Assembly: GCA_022821145.1 (NCBI GenBank)
Contig: JAJEEE010000037.1
Span: 62,001 to 126,000, forward strand
Reading direction: 5' to 3'
DNA: 64,000 nt
Origin: Acidobacteriota bacterium
Lineage (GTDB): Bacteria > Acidobacteriota > Terriglobia > 20CM-2-55-15
In this document: positions 18,695-28,727 of the stretch, in pieces
Layout: the number at the start of each line of letters is the position of its first letter
Position numbering within the stretch: position 1 is the stretch's first letter
Notes under the pieces: generated by a model
Told to the model about the DNA's origin: nothing
Database searches by the model: none
Seen by the model: only the letters and a program-made list of their open reading frames with translations
Translations under genes and position numbers: made by a program

Positions 18695-19276
18695 ATGCCT
18701 TCACGCACGGCACGGTCCGGAACCGGCGCGGCCCCGGGCGGCGCGCGCGTCGTCCGCACGCTGCTCCTGTCCGACGTCCGAGGCTTCACGGGCATCGCGG
18801 ACCGGCATCCCCCCGACGCGGTGTTCCAAGCCTTGAGCCGTTGCCTCCACCTGCAGGCCGGCCTCGTCCGAGCGCATCGAGGGCTGGCCGGACGGTTCGT
18901 GGGAGACAGCGTGACGGCGGTGTTCGACGGGGACGGCATGGCGCCGAACGCGCTTCGATGCGCCATCGAAATCCAGAGCCGGCTCCGCGACGAGGACGCC
19001 GCGCAGCCGGAGGCGCCGCGATTGCGGGTCGGCATCGGGATCGTCACCGGCGCACTCGTTCTGGGGCGCGTCGCCGGAGCCGAGGAACCGGACTTCACGA
19101 TCGCCGGATCGACGGTCCGCCTCGGCGCCCGGCTGTGCGCGCGTGCCGGCCCCGGGGAAGTGCTCATCGATCCGGACACTCACGCCCGCGTCGACGGCCG
19201 GGTCGCGGCCCGCCCGGTGGATGCCGTCGCCATCGACGGGCTCGGCGTGCGCTGTCCCGTCTACCGGATCCGCTAA
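18695..19276 (+). CDS. Class III adenylate/guanylate cyclase-like domain protein
   Basis: 193 aa, essentially one cyclase homology domain. The two metal-binding aspartates are in [10 protein letters not shown] and [11 protein letters not shown]. The region matching the usual G-D-x-V-N-L-A-A-R reads [11 protein letters not shown]: the transition-state arginine is kept but the asparagine is replaced by Arg. The purine-contacting lysine position appears to be Arg. It may be a weak or inactive cyclase or a nucleotide sensor. A TATCCT box lies eight bases before the ATG. It is convergent with ftsZ, and the ends overlap by four bases. Confidence 0.8.
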   Translation: MPSRTARSGTGAAPGGARVVRTLLLSDVRGFTGIADRHPPDAVFQALSRCLHLQAGLVRAHRGLAGRFVGDSVTAVFDGDGMAPNALRCAIEIQSRLRDEDAAQPEAPRLRVGIGIVTGALVLGRVAGAEEPDFTIAGSTVRLGARLCARAGPGEVLIDPDTHARVDGRVAARPVDAVAIDGLGVRCPVYRIR

Positions 19277-20400
19277 CCGTGGGAACCGGCGCCCTCGGTT
19301 CCCTGGGCGCGCCGGAGAAACGCGGGGATCTCCAGCTCCGGCCGCCCGCCTCCATGCCCGGGCGCCTCAACGGGCCCGGGCGGCGGCTTGATCGCCGTCC
19401 CTTCCGTGACCACGCGCTCGAAGCCGGTCGCGATGACGGTGATCTTGACCTTGTCGTGCATGGTGTCGTCCTGCACGGCTCCGAAGATGATGTTGGACTC
19501 GCTGTCGGCGGCGTCGTGGATGACGTGGGACGCCGCGCTGACCTCGTGAAGCTCGAGGTCGCGCCCCCCCGTGACGTTGATCAGGACGCCCCGGGCGCCT
19601 TCGATGGAGCCGGCCTCGAGCAGGTGGCTGGTGATGGCCTGCCGCGCCGCGTCCACCGCGCGGTTCTCCCCCGACGCCACTCCGGTTCCCATCAGCGCGA
19701 TGCCCATGCCCTTGATCACGGTCCGTACGTCGGCGAAGTCCAGGTTGATGAGTCCCGGAATCGTGATCAGGTCCGAAATCCCCTGGACGGCCTGGCGCAG
19801 GATGTCGTCGGCGACGTGGAAGGCGTCGAACAGGCTGGTTCCCTTCTCCACCGTGTGCAGGAGTTGTTCGTTGGGAATCGTGATCACGGTGTCCACCACG
19901 CCCTTCAGTTCCAGGAGGCCGCGATCGGCCTGGGCCATTCGTTTCCGGCCTTCGAAAGCGAACGGCTTGGTGACGACGGCGACGGTGAGGCTGCCCAACT
20001 CGCCGGCCAGGTTCGCGATGACCGGCGCCGCTCCGGTTCCGGTGCCGCCCCCGAGACCCGCGGTGACGAAGACCAGGTCCGCTCCTTCGAGCGCGTCCAC
20101 GATCTTCTCGGTATCCTCGAACGCGGCTTCACGCCCGATTGCCGGGTCGGCGCCCGCGCCCAATCCCTTGGTCAACTGCGTACCGATCTGGATCTTGACC
20201 GGCGCCTGGGACTGCTCCAGCGCCTGGATGTCGGTGTTGGCCACCACGAAATCCACGCCCTGAATGCCCACCTCCATCATTCGGTTGACGGCGTTCGAGC
20301 CGCCGCCGCCGACACCGATGACCTTGATGCAGGCGCCGATGTCCCTCTCGCGGTCGATGGTAAAGCGAACCACGTTCTCGTTGGTCTCTTCGTAGGACAC
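19273..20400 (-). CDS. ftsZ: Cell division protein FtsZ
   Basis: 375 aa tubulin-like GTPase. GTP-binding [11 protein letters not shown] near 31-42, [10 protein letters not shown] at 117-126 and [11 protein letters not shown] (T7 loop) are intact. The C-terminal linker is short and glycine/proline-rich, ending with the conserved peptide [12 protein letters not shown] that binds FtsA. Start is GTG, with GGGAGGGGG upstream. It is the last gene of the dcw cluster, 27 bases after ftsA. Confidence 0.97.
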   Translation of the reverse strand: MSYEETNENVVRFTIDRERDIGACIKVIGVGGGGSNAVNRMMEVGIQGVDFVVANTDIQALEQSQAPVKIQIGTQLTKGLGAGADPAIGREAAFEDTEKIVDALEGADLVFVTAGLGGGTGTGAAPVIANLAGELGSLTVAVVTKPFAFEGRKRMAQADRGLLELKGVVDTVITIPNEQLLHTVEKGTSLFDAFHVADDILRQAVQGISDLITIPGLINLDFADVRTVIKGMGIALMGTGVASGENRAVDAARQAITSHLLEAGSIEGARGVLINVTGGRDLELHEVSAASHVIHDAADSESNIIFGAVQDDTMHDKVKITVIATGFERVVTEGTAIKPPPGPVEAPGHGGGRPELEIPAFLRRAQGTEGAGSHG

Positions 20401-20427
20401 TGTGTCCCCCTCCCGTTCCCGGAATCC

Positions 20428-21645
20428 CTAGAAGGCCGCGCTCCACAACCGGGCGAACATCCGCTTGAAGGCGGACCCCGACTGTTCGTGAAACGCCTCG
20501 GACTCCCGGCGCCGGTCGCCGTACGCGACCAACCCCACCACCGTGGCGAGTCCGGGCTCGTCGTAAAGTTCGCCGAAACCGGCCGACCCGCTCACCCGGA
20601 CCGGAAGCCGCAGCAGATCCTCCGCCAACTCCGGAATGCCCGTCTGGAGAGCGCCCCCGCCGGTCAGGACGACCCCCGCACCGCACTGGCGCTCGTATCC
20701 GGCGTTCCGAATCTCGTCGCGGACGAAATGGATAATCTCCTCCGCCCTCGGCTGCAGTATTTCGCTCAGGACTCGCTGGCTGGTTTCCTCAGGCTGGCGC
20801 GCGCCCGCGCCCGAGAACTCGAACGTCACGCCGTCGTCCGCCATTGCGGCTTTCACGCACCCGAACTCCCGTTTCAGACGTTCCGCCTCCGGTATCCGCG
20901 TGTGCAGTCCGACGGCGATATCGTTGGTCAAATGGTCGCTTCCCACCGGCAGCACGGCGGAGTGCCGCACGGCGCCGTGGTGGCATATCGCCAGGCTGGT
21001 CGTCGCGCCTCCGATGTCCACGAGGACGCAGCCCAGCTCGCGTTCGTCGTCGCCGATCACCGCTTCCGCGGCCGCGATCGGCTCGAGCACGGTGTCGGCC
21101 ACCTCCAGACCGCACCGGTGGACGGCAGTCACGACGTTCTGGGCCGCCGTGACGGCGCTGGTCACGATGTGGACGTTGACCTTGAGCCGCGTCCCGACCA
21201 TGTCGAGCGGGTCGCCGATGCCCGGCTGGTCGTCCACGACGAACTCCTGCGCAATGATGTGAAGAATTTCCCGGTCGGGGGCCAACGCAACCGCGCGCGC
21301 GTTCTCGATGACGTTGCGAATGTCCTCGCGGGTGATTTCCCGCGACGGCGTCGACAGCGGAATGGCGCCCTCGCTGTTGAAGCTGCGGACATGCGGCCCC
21401 CCCAGGCCCACGAAAACGTCTTCGATCTCGATCCCGGCCATCAACTCGGCCTCGGCCACGCACTGCTGGATGGCCTTGATCGTCTCTTTCAGGTCGACGA
21501 TGGCGCCCATCCGCAAGCCTTTCGAGTCGACCGTGGAGAAACCCACCGGTTGCAGCTCGCCGTCCTTGTCCGACGTTATGAGCGTTCGGACCTTCGTCGA
21601 GCCGATGTCCAGACCTACAACAGGTTTGTCTCTTCTTCGCCCCAT
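20428..21645 (-). CDS. ftsA: Cell division protein FtsA
   Basis: 405 aa actin-like ATPase. VVGLDIGSTKVRTLI at the N-terminus, an SHS2 (1C) domain at about 85-170, VLVDIGGATTSLAI phosphate-2 motif and VVLTGGGALQTGI adenosine motif. The C-terminus (SAFKRMFARLWSAAF) is an amphipathic membrane-targeting helix. It tethers FtsZ to the membrane. The ATG lies inside the end of ftsQ (31-base overlap). Confidence 0.95.
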   Translation of the reverse strand: MGRRRDKPVVGLDIGSTKVRTLITSDKDGELQPVGFSTVDSKGLRMGAIVDLKETIKAIQQCVAEAELMAGIEIEDVFVGLGGPHVRSFNSEGAIPLSTPSREITREDIRNVIENARAVALAPDREILHIIAQEFVVDDQPGIGDPLDMVGTRLKVNVHIVTSAVTAAQNVVTAVHRCGLEVADTVLEPIAAAEAVIGDDERELGCVLVDIGGATTSLAICHHGAVRHSAVLPVGSDHLTNDIAVGLHTRIPEAERLKREFGCVKAAMADDGVTFEFSGAGARQPEETSQRVLSEILQPRAEEIIHFVRDEIRNAGYERQCGAGVVLTGGGALQTGIPELAEDLLRLPVRVSGSAGFGELYDEPGLATVVGLVAYGDRRRESEAFHEQSGSAFKRMFARLWSAAF

Positions 21646-22457
21646 GGGATTCCCTCGGCCGGGCCATCCTCCCCGGACGGCTCGGACCGAATGATCACCT
21701 GATCCCGGAAGCGCAGATCGATTCGTTCGGCCGCGGGATAGTTTTCGAGTATCCGGGTCCGGCTACGTCGATACTTGTCCCACCGGCTGCCGTGGTCCGT
21801 CGCGCCCAGCATCACCACCAGCGGTTCGTCGATGGGAACGATCGACACTTCACCGCCATCGGAAACGTGAACCTCCGACAGGTCACCCGGCCCGATCAGA
21901 TCGAGCACATCGCGATAGATGCCGATCTTGAAGGCGTTGCGAGCGATCTCGGCCTGGTTGCGGCCCGCGCTCAGCCCATCCAGGATCGGAGAGTCCTGAA
22001 TCGTCCACTCGTCCATCGGCAGGATCACGCCGTCGTAGTCGGCGTGGTGGAGCTCTCCGTCGATCCGAGCCGGGGCGAGGGTTTCCGCGTCCCGCTCCAC
22101 GACGGTGATGGCCAACTCGTCGGGCCACACCCGCCGGATCGTGGCGTGGCGCACCCATGGAATCGCCTCGACGGCCCGCCGCGTTTCGTCGAGGTCGACA
22201 CCGAACACGCGCTTTCCGGGAGCGTATCCGGCGCGCGCCAGAATCTCGCTCTCGGTTATCCGGCGCTCGCCGGTGACCTGGATGTGGCGTATCGCCAGCA
22301 ACTCGGTGTCCTGGATCCACGCGGCCGCCCGATACGATCCCAACACCGCGGCCAGGGCCAGCACGCCGACTCCGGCCACCGACAACCTCCGCAACCACGC
22401 CGCCGCGCGCACCCGCGTCTTGGGGCGCGCCCGCTGCTTCCCCGGCTTCTTCAGCAT
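21615..22457 (-). CDS. ftsQ: Cell division protein FtsQ/DivIB
   Basis: 280 aa. A basic cytoplasmic N-terminus and one membrane helix (about 24-46) precede a POTRA domain (IRHIQVTGERRITESEILARAG, about 55-125) and the FtsQ domain. Divisome bridge between cytoplasmic and periplasmic parts. It overlaps murC by seven bases and ftsA by 31. murB and ddl, often found just before ftsQ, are absent. Confidence 0.93.
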   Translation of the reverse strand: MLKKPGKQRARPKTRVRAAAWLRRLSVAGVGVLALAAVLGSYRAAAWIQDTELLAIRHIQVTGERRITESEILARAGYAPGKRVFGVDLDETRRAVEAIPWVRHATIRRVWPDELAITVVERDAETLAPARIDGELHHADYDGVILPMDEWTIQDSPILDGLSAGRNQAEIARNAFKIGIYRDVLDLIGPGDLSEVHVSDGGEVSIVPIDEPLVVMLGATDHGSRWDKYRRSRTRILENYPAAERIDLRFRDQVIIRSEPSGEDGPAEGIPWGEEETNLL

Positions 22458-23872
22458 CGCAGACTCTCCCGGCCGCCGCCGGGAACGTGGATGGGATCGT
22501 TCCCGGCGCCCGACGGCGTGGGCCCGGCGAGCGAGTCGGCGACGGCGGTGATGTTCCCGGCGCCCATGACGACGACCGCGTCGCCGGGTCTCGCTTCGGC
22601 CCGCATTCGTCCTTCGATGTCGGCCACGTCCGGCACGTGGACGGCGTCCTTTCCCAGCGACCGCATCCGTTCCACCAGGGCCGAGGCCGTCACGCCCTCG
22701 ATGGGGTCTTCACCGGCCGGATAGATGTCGGTAACCAGCAGCGTGTCGGCGTCATCGAACGCACGCGCGAAGTCGTCGAACAGGTGAGCGGTCCGCGTGT
22801 ACCGATGCGGCTGAAACGCAGCCAGGATCCGGCCGAAACCGGCCCTCCGCGCCGCGGCCAACGTGGCGCGCACCTCGGTGGGATGATGCGCGTAGTCGTC
22901 GATGACCGTGTAGGGATCGTCCCTCTTGACCTCGAAGCGGCGCTCGACGCCGCTGAACGCGGCCAGACCCGCGGCAATCACTTCCGGCTCGATCCCCATC
23001 TCGAAGGTTGCCCCGAAAGCCGCCGCGGCGTTCAGGACATTGTGCTCGCCGGGAACGCGAAGCTCGCAATCGATGCTGCCGCGGCCGTTGTAGTGGAGCC
23101 GAAACCGCGCTCGCAACCCGTCCAGGACACAGTCGGAAACGCGAATTCCGGCGTCGTCGTCGATGCCGAACGTCACCACGGGCCGCTTGACGCGGCCGAG
23201 GATCCGACGGATCGCGCCCTCGCCCGACGGCGCCACGACCGCGCCGTAGAACGGCGCCTTGTTGGCGAACCGGACGAACGCGTCCTGAATCTCGGGGAGG
23301 CCGCCGTAGTGATCGAGATGATCGGCTTCGACGTTGGTGATGACGGCGATGGCGGGGGACAGCATCAGGAACGAACCGTCGCTCTCGTCGGCCTCGACGA
23401 CGATGAACTCGCCGGTCCCCATGCGTGCGTTCCGCCCCATCGCGTTCAGCTTGCCGCCGATGACGAACGTGGGATCGATTCCCGCGCGGTCGAGGATCGT
23501 GGCGATCATCGACGTGGTCGTTGTCTTGCCGTGCGTTCCCGCGACGGCGACGGTGTACTTGAGCCGGGCCAGCTCGGCCAGCATCTCGGCTCGGGAGATG
23601 ACGGGGATGTGGCGCGCCTCCGCCTCGAGGAGCTCGGCGTTGCCGGGACCGATCGCCGAGGATCGGACGACGACATGCGCGCCGGTCACGTGGTCGGCTC
23701 GATGCGACGCGAACACCTCGGCGCCGGCCCGGACGAGCGCGGCTGTGACGCGCGTCGGCTTCACGTCGGAACCGGTGACGCGGTATCCGAGCGTCAACAG
23801 GACCTCGGCTATGCCGCTCATGCCGCTCCCGCCGATACCGACGAAATGCACGTGCTTGATCCGTTTGAACAT
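22451..23872 (-). CDS. murC: UDP-N-acetylmuramate--L-alanine ligase
   Basis: 473 aa Mur ligase. N-terminal VHFVGIGGSGMSG (8-20), ATP loop AGTHGKTTTT (111-120), EADESDGSF, and the C-terminal FQPHRYTRT signature. It adds L-alanine to UDP-MurNAc. The gene abuts murG with no gap. Identity firm; the FQPHRYTR motif separates it from the other Mur ligases of the cluster. Confidence 0.97.
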   Translation of the reverse strand: MFKRIKHVHFVGIGGSGMSGIAEVLLTLGYRVTGSDVKPTRVTAALVRAGAEVFASHRADHVTGAHVVVRSSAIGPGNAELLEAEARHIPVISRAEMLAELARLKYTVAVAGTHGKTTTTSMIATILDRAGIDPTFVIGGKLNAMGRNARMGTGEFIVVEADESDGSFLMLSPAIAVITNVEADHLDHYGGLPEIQDAFVRFANKAPFYGAVVAPSGEGAIRRILGRVKRPVVTFGIDDDAGIRVSDCVLDGLRARFRLHYNGRGSIDCELRVPGEHNVLNAAAAFGATFEMGIEPEVIAAGLAAFSGVERRFEVKRDDPYTVIDDYAHHPTEVRATLAAARRAGFGRILAAFQPHRYTRTAHLFDDFARAFDDADTLLVTDIYPAGEDPIEGVTASALVERMRSLGKDAVHVPDVADIEGRMRAEARPGDAVVVMGAGNITAVADSLAGPTPSGAGNDPIHVPGGGRESLRC

Positions 23873-25003
23873 TTATCGACGCGCTTCGCCCGCCGCGCCC
23901 CCCGCGGCCGCTCCGTCCACCGGCCGCCCGGCCGCGTCCTCGATCAGGTCCGCGATACGGACCTCCGCGTCGAGAACGGCGCCTCGCCGGGCGTTCTCCT
24001 CGATCGCACGCAGCCTCGGAGCGTCCGTCAACAGCGATACGATCTGGTCGGCCAGCGTCTCGCCCGAAAGCTCGGCGGGATCGATCATCGCGGCCGCTCC
24101 GTCCGCCACCATCGCGCGCGCGTTCTTCCTCTGGTGATCGTCGGCGGCGAACGGCAACGGAACCAGGATCGCGGCCCGTCCGGCGGCCCGAACCTCGGCC
24201 AGGGTCGTCGCCCCCGCCCGGCACACGATCAGATCCGCGTCCCGGTAGCGCACGTCGAACGCGTCGAAGAAACCCGAGACTTCGGCCTCGATCCCCGCGT
24301 CGCGATAACCGGCTCGGACCGCGTCCTCCCCTTTCCGTCCGGTCTGGTGCACGAACCGGATCGCGCCGGCCCCGCCCTCCAGCGCCGATGCGATCCGGCC
24401 GAGCGCGGCCAATACGGCCCGGTTGATGGATTCCGCGCCCTGACTGCCTCCGGTCACCAACACCGTGAACGGCGCCTCGTGTTCCTTCGGGGCCATCGAC
24501 TTGAACTCCGGACGAACCGGGTTCCCCGTGACGACGGCGCGTCCCGGGAAGTGACCGGCCGCCCGCTCGTGGGGCACGGCGACGGCGGTCGCGCGCTTTC
24601 CGAGAAGCCAGTTCGCCAGTCCCGGAACGACGTTCTGCTCCATCAGGACCCTCGGAGTTCCACGAGCCCACGCCGCGGCCACGACAGGGACGGAGGCGTA
24701 ACCCCCCAGTCCCACGACCACGTCCGGACCGAAGCGCCTCAGGATCCCCAGCGAGCCGACGACGGATCGGACAAGCCGGACCGCGTTGCGAACGCGAGCC
24801 CCCCACCCCGTTCGCTTGAAACCGCCGACCGGCAGCGTGATCAACTCGAACCCCTCCCGCGGCACCACGGTGGTCTCGACGCCCCGGTCGGCCCCGACGA
24901 ACAGAACGCGCGCCTCCGGGTCTCGGCGCAACAACTCGCGGGCCACGGCGATGCCGGGCATCAGATGTCCTCCCGTGCCGCCTCCCGCGATTATCACCTT
25001 CAT
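23873..25003 (-). CDS. murG: UDP-GlcNAc:undecaprenyl-PP-MurNAc-pentapeptide GlcNAc transferase
   Basis: 376 aa GT-B glycosyltransferase making lipid II. GGGTGGHLMPG at 7-17, GLGGYASVP, TGGSQGAESIN and the C-terminal CRAGATTLAEV region are all typical. It follows ftsW by 94 bases, the largest gap inside the cluster except for the short intergenic before ftsI. Confidence 0.96.
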   Translation of the reverse strand: MKVIIAGGGTGGHLMPGIAVARELLRRDPEARVLFVGADRGVETTVVPREGFELITLPVGGFKRTGWGARVRNAVRLVRSVVGSLGILRRFGPDVVVGLGGYASVPVVAAAWARGTPRVLMEQNVVPGLANWLLGKRATAVAVPHERAAGHFPGRAVVTGNPVRPEFKSMAPKEHEAPFTVLVTGGSQGAESINRAVLAALGRIASALEGGAGAIRFVHQTGRKGEDAVRAGYRDAGIEAEVSGFFDAFDVRYRDADLIVCRAGATTLAEVRAAGRAAILVPLPFAADDHQRKNARAMVADGAAAMIDPAELSGETLADQIVSLLTDAPRLRAIEENARRGAVLDAEVRIADLIEDAAGRPVDGAAAGGAAGEARR

Positions 25004-25097
25004 GGTGACAGATCAGGACCGGCTGCGAAAAAGTCCACGCCGGCCCACGCCATGGAGAACAACGAGATGACGCCGCATGACACGCCCCGGTCCGGTT

Positions 25098-26189
25098 TCA
25101 ACCGCTTCGTTGAGAAACGTTCATCAGAATGCCCACGCCGGCCAGCATGACCATGAGGGAACTTCCGCCGTAACTCAGAAAGGGAAGCGGCATGCCCTTG
25201 GTCGGAAGCAGTCCGAGAACCACGCTCATGTTGAATAGGGCCTGGATCGCCACCATCATCGTCACACCCAACGCGAGATACGTTCCGAACAGGTCCGGCG
25301 CCCGGCTCGAAGCCCGCAACCCCCTCCAGACGAAGACGCCGTAGAGCATGAGCACGGTCAGCGTGCCGATCAGGCCGACCTCCTCGCCGATGACCGCGAA
25401 AATGAAGTCGGTATGGGGTTCGGGCAGATAGAACAGCTTCTGCTGTCCCGCCATCAGGCCGACGCCCGCCACGCCTCCCGAGCCCATGGCCGTCAGCGAC
25501 TGGATGATCTGGTACCCGCTGCCGAGCGGGTCCGACAGCGGGTCGATGAACGCGAACACGCGCTGGACCCGGTATGGGTACATGTAGACCAGGATCCCCA
25601 ACGCGGAGGCGGCCAGGACACCCGCCAGCGCGATCCAGCGGTAATGCAGCCCGGCCGCGAGCAGCATCAGCCCGACGATGCCCGCGAGGGCCGCCGGCGT
25701 GCCCAGGTCCGGCTGGAACGCGATGAGTCCGCACACCGCGACGACGACGACGCCCACGGGCAACAACGTGAACCGCGCGTCATTGATGCGGTCCCTGCGC
25801 CTCTCCAGGAAATAGGCCAGGAAAACCACGACGGCCAACTTGGCCAGCTCCGCCGGCTGGAAAGAAAAGCCCGCGAAACGGATCCAGCGGTGGGTGTTGG
25901 CCGTCGCCGGCAGGAAGTACGTCAACGCGATCAGAACCGTCGCCAACGACAAGAACGAAAACACAACGGCCGGATTCCGGTAGAGCGTGTAGTCGATCCG
26001 GGTGAGCGTGAACATGGCGGCCAGCCCGAGACCGACGGCAACCAGGTGACGGAACGAGAAGAAGTAGGCGTTCCCGTACGCCTCGCTGGCGAGAACGGCC
26101 GACGAGCTGAACACGAGGATGGAGCCCATCGCGACCAGCGCCAGAACCGCCGCGTACAGGATCCAGTCCGGTTTGAGCTTCCTGGCCAT
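25098..26189 (-). CDS. ftsW: Peptidoglycan glycosyltransferase FtsW
   Basis: 363 aa SEDS-family membrane protein with about ten helices. RWIRFAGFSFQPAELAKLAVV and the C-terminal LLPTKGMPLPFLSYGGSS are signature segments. It polymerises lipid II at the septum together with the FtsI encoded upstream. It lies between murD and murG, the usual place. Confidence 0.96.
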   Translation of the reverse strand: MARKLKPDWILYAAVLALVAMGSILVFSSSAVLASEAYGNAYFFSFRHLVAVGLGLAAMFTLTRIDYTLYRNPAVVFSFLSLATVLIALTYFLPATANTHRWIRFAGFSFQPAELAKLAVVVFLAYFLERRRDRINDARFTLLPVGVVVVAVCGLIAFQPDLGTPAALAGIVGLMLLAAGLHYRWIALAGVLAASALGILVYMYPYRVQRVFAFIDPLSDPLGSGYQIIQSLTAMGSGGVAGVGLMAGQQKLFYLPEPHTDFIFAVIGEEVGLIGTLTVLMLYGVFVWRGLRASSRAPDLFGTYLALGVTMMVAIQALFNMSVVLGLLPTKGMPLPFLSYGGSSLMVMLAGVGILMNVSQRSG

Positions 26190-26245
26190 TGGCTATTCCG
26201 ATCCGCCCGCCGCGCGCCACGCCGGGCGGGCGGGCGATGGGAACC

Positions 26246-27568
26246 TCATGCCCGCGACTTCGTGTACGATCGCACGGCGTCCTTGAAATCGTTCCCGCGC
26301 GCCGCGTAGTCGGCGTACATGTCGAAGCTGGCGCATGCCGGCGCCAGCAGCACCACGTCTCCCGGGCGCGCCGACTCGACGGCCAGGTCCAGCGCCTCCG
26401 TCATCGACGCCGCTCGACGGCTGGGGACGGCGCCGCCGATCGCCGTCTCGAACCTGTCGGCCGCCGCCCCGATCAGGACGGCGCGGCGGACGCGCCCCTT
26501 CATGGCTTCGACGAGAGCGGCCGGCGAGCCGCCCTTGTCCTGCCCGCCCAGGATCACGATCACCGGGGTGGAGAACGATTCGAGCGCTTTCACGGCGGAG
26601 TCCATGTTCGTCGCCTTGGAATCGTTGACGAACTCGACGCCATCGACCGTCGCCACGGTTTCCAGCCGATGCTCGAAGGGACGGAACGATGCGATGGCGG
26701 CGGCGGCGGCGGATTCGGCGATCCCGTAGATCCCGCCGACAACCAGCGCCGCGAGGACGTTCTCCACGTTGTGCGCACCACGGAGCGGTAGACGCGACAA
26801 CGGCATGACCGGAGTCCCCTCCAGGACGAGTTGCCCGTCGGCGACCCAGGCGACGGCGTCGAGCGGCCGGCCACGGCTGAACGGCGCCCGACGCGAACGG
26901 ATGTCGGCGGGCAGCGGAAAGACGTTGCCGTCGTCGCGATTGACGACGGCATGGTCTTCCGCCGTCTGGTTCGCGAATACCCGGAGCTTCGACTCCCGGT
27001 ACGTCTCGAAGCTCGTGTAACGGTCCATGTGGTCCGGCGTGACGTTGAGCAGCACGCCCACGTCGGGCCGGAACGTCCGGACGCCGTCGAGCTGAAAGCT
27101 GCTGACCTCGATCACGTTGATCGTCTCGGCTCCCGACGCGGCGACCATGGCCGATGCGGGGGGGCCGATGTTGCCTCCCACCTGAACGGGCCGCTCGCCG
27201 GCGGAAAGAATGCGCCCGGTGAGCGCGGTCGTCGTGGTCTTTCCGTTCGAGCCGGTGATCGCGACGACGTCGCCCTGCAGGTAGCGCGACGCCACCTCGA
27301 GCTCGCTGACGACGGGCGTCCCGCGGCGGCGGGCGTCCTCCAGCGGCGCGATCCCGAGGGGCACGCCGGGACTGACCACGATCTCGGACGCCCGCCGCAT
27401 TGCGTCCATCGAGTGCCCCCCCGTCTCGGACGGGATGCCGTCGCGCTCGAACTCCCCGGCCAGGGGCGGGTCGGTGAGGACGTCGCTGGCGAGGACGTCG
27501 AAGCCCTCCTCGCGCAGCAGGCGCGACACCGCCAGCCCGCTCCGCGCCATGCCCATCACCACGACCAT
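26246..27568 (-). CDS. murD: UDP-N-acetylmuramoylalanine--D-glutamate ligase
   Basis: 440 aa. GMARSGLAVSRLL at the N-terminus, ATP loop ITGSNGKTTTTAL (105-116), NVTPDHMDRY, FVNDSKATNMDS and LLAPACASFDMYADY-R-G-FK. The last is diagnostic of MurD. It adds D-glutamate to UDP-MurNAc-L-Ala. AGGAC precedes the ATG. Ten bases separate it from mraY. Confidence 0.96.
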   Translation of the reverse strand: MVVVMGMARSGLAVSRLLREEGFDVLASDVLTDPPLAGEFERDGIPSETGGHSMDAMRRASEIVVSPGVPLGIAPLEDARRRGTPVVSELEVASRYLQGDVVAITGSNGKTTTTALTGRILSAGERPVQVGGNIGPPASAMVAASGAETINVIEVSSFQLDGVRTFRPDVGVLLNVTPDHMDRYTSFETYRESKLRVFANQTAEDHAVVNRDDGNVFPLPADIRSRRAPFSRGRPLDAVAWVADGQLVLEGTPVMPLSRLPLRGAHNVENVLAALVVGGIYGIAESAAAAAIASFRPFEHRLETVATVDGVEFVNDSKATNMDSAVKALESFSTPVIVILGGQDKGGSPAALVEAMKGRVRRAVLIGAAADRFETAIGGAVPSRRAASMTEALDLAVESARPGDVVLLAPACASFDMYADYAARGNDFKDAVRSYTKSRA

Positions 27569-27578
27569 CGTTCGGTCC

Positions 27579-28727
27579 TCATCGCAGCTTCAGCGTCGTC
27601 AGGCTGAACAGGGCGAACAGCAGCGCCGCGATCCAGAAGCGGATGATGATCTTGGATTCCTGCCACCCGATCAGCTCGAAATGGTGGTGCAGCGGCGCCA
27701 TTCGGAAGACCCGTTTGCCGCGCAGCCGGTAGGAACCGACCTGGACGATGACCGACAGCGCTTCGACGACGAATATGCCTCCGAGTGAAATCAACAGGAG
27801 TTCCTGCCGGATGACCACGGCCACGGTGCCGATCGCCCCTCCGAGCGCGAGGGAACCGACGTCGCCCATGAAGACCTCGGCGGGATGTGCGTTGTACCAG
27901 AGGAAACCGATGCTGGCCCCGAAGATCGCGCCGCTGAAGATCGTCACCTCGGCCACCTGTTCCACGTGCTGGACGTCGAGATACTCGGCGAAGACCGCGT
28001 GGCCGGTCACGTACGTCAGCACCGTCAACGCGCCGGACGCGATCGCCACGCAGCCGATGGCGAGGCCGTCCAACCCGTCGGTCAGGTTGACCGCGTTCGA
28101 GGAGCCGACCACGACGAGTCCGATGAAGACCAGGAACGGAACGGCGCCGATCAGGCCGATGGCCGTGGCGTCCGTGGCCCCCAGAACGAGGTCCGGGGTG
28201 AACGTCTTGAAGAAGGGCACGGTCAGACGGGTCGAGAACAACTCCCGGCCCGACAGGTACAAGAGGACGATGCCCACGGCGAACACGGTCGCGGCCTGGA
28301 ATCCCAGCTTGGCGCGGGCCTTCAGACCGAGCGATCGCTTCCGGACGATCTTCAGATAGTCGTCGGCGAAGCCCACGGCGCCGAACGCCAGCGTCGACGC
28401 GATCACGATCCACGTGTACGGGTTTCGCAAGTCGGCCCAGAGCAGCGTCGCGGCCACGATCGAAACGACGATCAGAAGACCGCCCATCGTGGGCGTTCCG
28501 GCTTTCGATCGATGGGATCGGGGCCCTTCCTCCCGGATGTTCTGCCCGATCTCGAAACGCCGGAGCTTGCGGATGAGGCCCGGCCCCAGTATCAAGCTGA
28601 GGATGAGCGCGGTGACGCTGGCCGCGGCCGTGCGAACCGTTATGTACTGGAAGACGCTGATGGCCCCCAGGGCCGGAAGCTCGGCCACCGCCGGATAGAC
28701 ACGTTCCCAGAGCAGGTGGTACAGCAT
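27579..28727 (-). CDS. mraY: Phospho-N-acetylmuramoyl-pentapeptide transferase
   Basis: 382 aa, about ten membrane helices. [24 protein letters not shown] (metal-binding aspartates), [16 protein letters not shown] and [18 protein letters not shown] are conserved MraY segments. It makes lipid I at the inner membrane. The ATG at 28727 overlaps the murF stop by one base (TGATG), which fixes the start. Confidence 0.96.
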   Translation of the reverse strand: MLYHLLWERVYPAVAELPALGAISVFQYITVRTAAASVTALILSLILGPGLIRKLRRFEIGQNIREEGPRSHRSKAGTPTMGGLLIVVSIVAATLLWADLRNPYTWIVIASTLAFGAVGFADDYLKIVRKRSLGLKARAKLGFQAATVFAVGIVLLYLSGRELFSTRLTVPFFKTFTPDLVLGATDATAIGLIGAVPFLVFIGLVVVGSSNAVNLTDGLDGLAIGCVAIASGALTVLTYVTGHAVFAEYLDVQHVEQVAEVTIFSGAIFGASIGFLWYNAHPAEVFMGDVGSLALGGAIGTVAVVIRQELLLISLGGIFVVEALSVIVQVGSYRLRGKRVFRMAPLHHHFELIGWQESKIIIRFWIAALLFALFSLTTLKLR

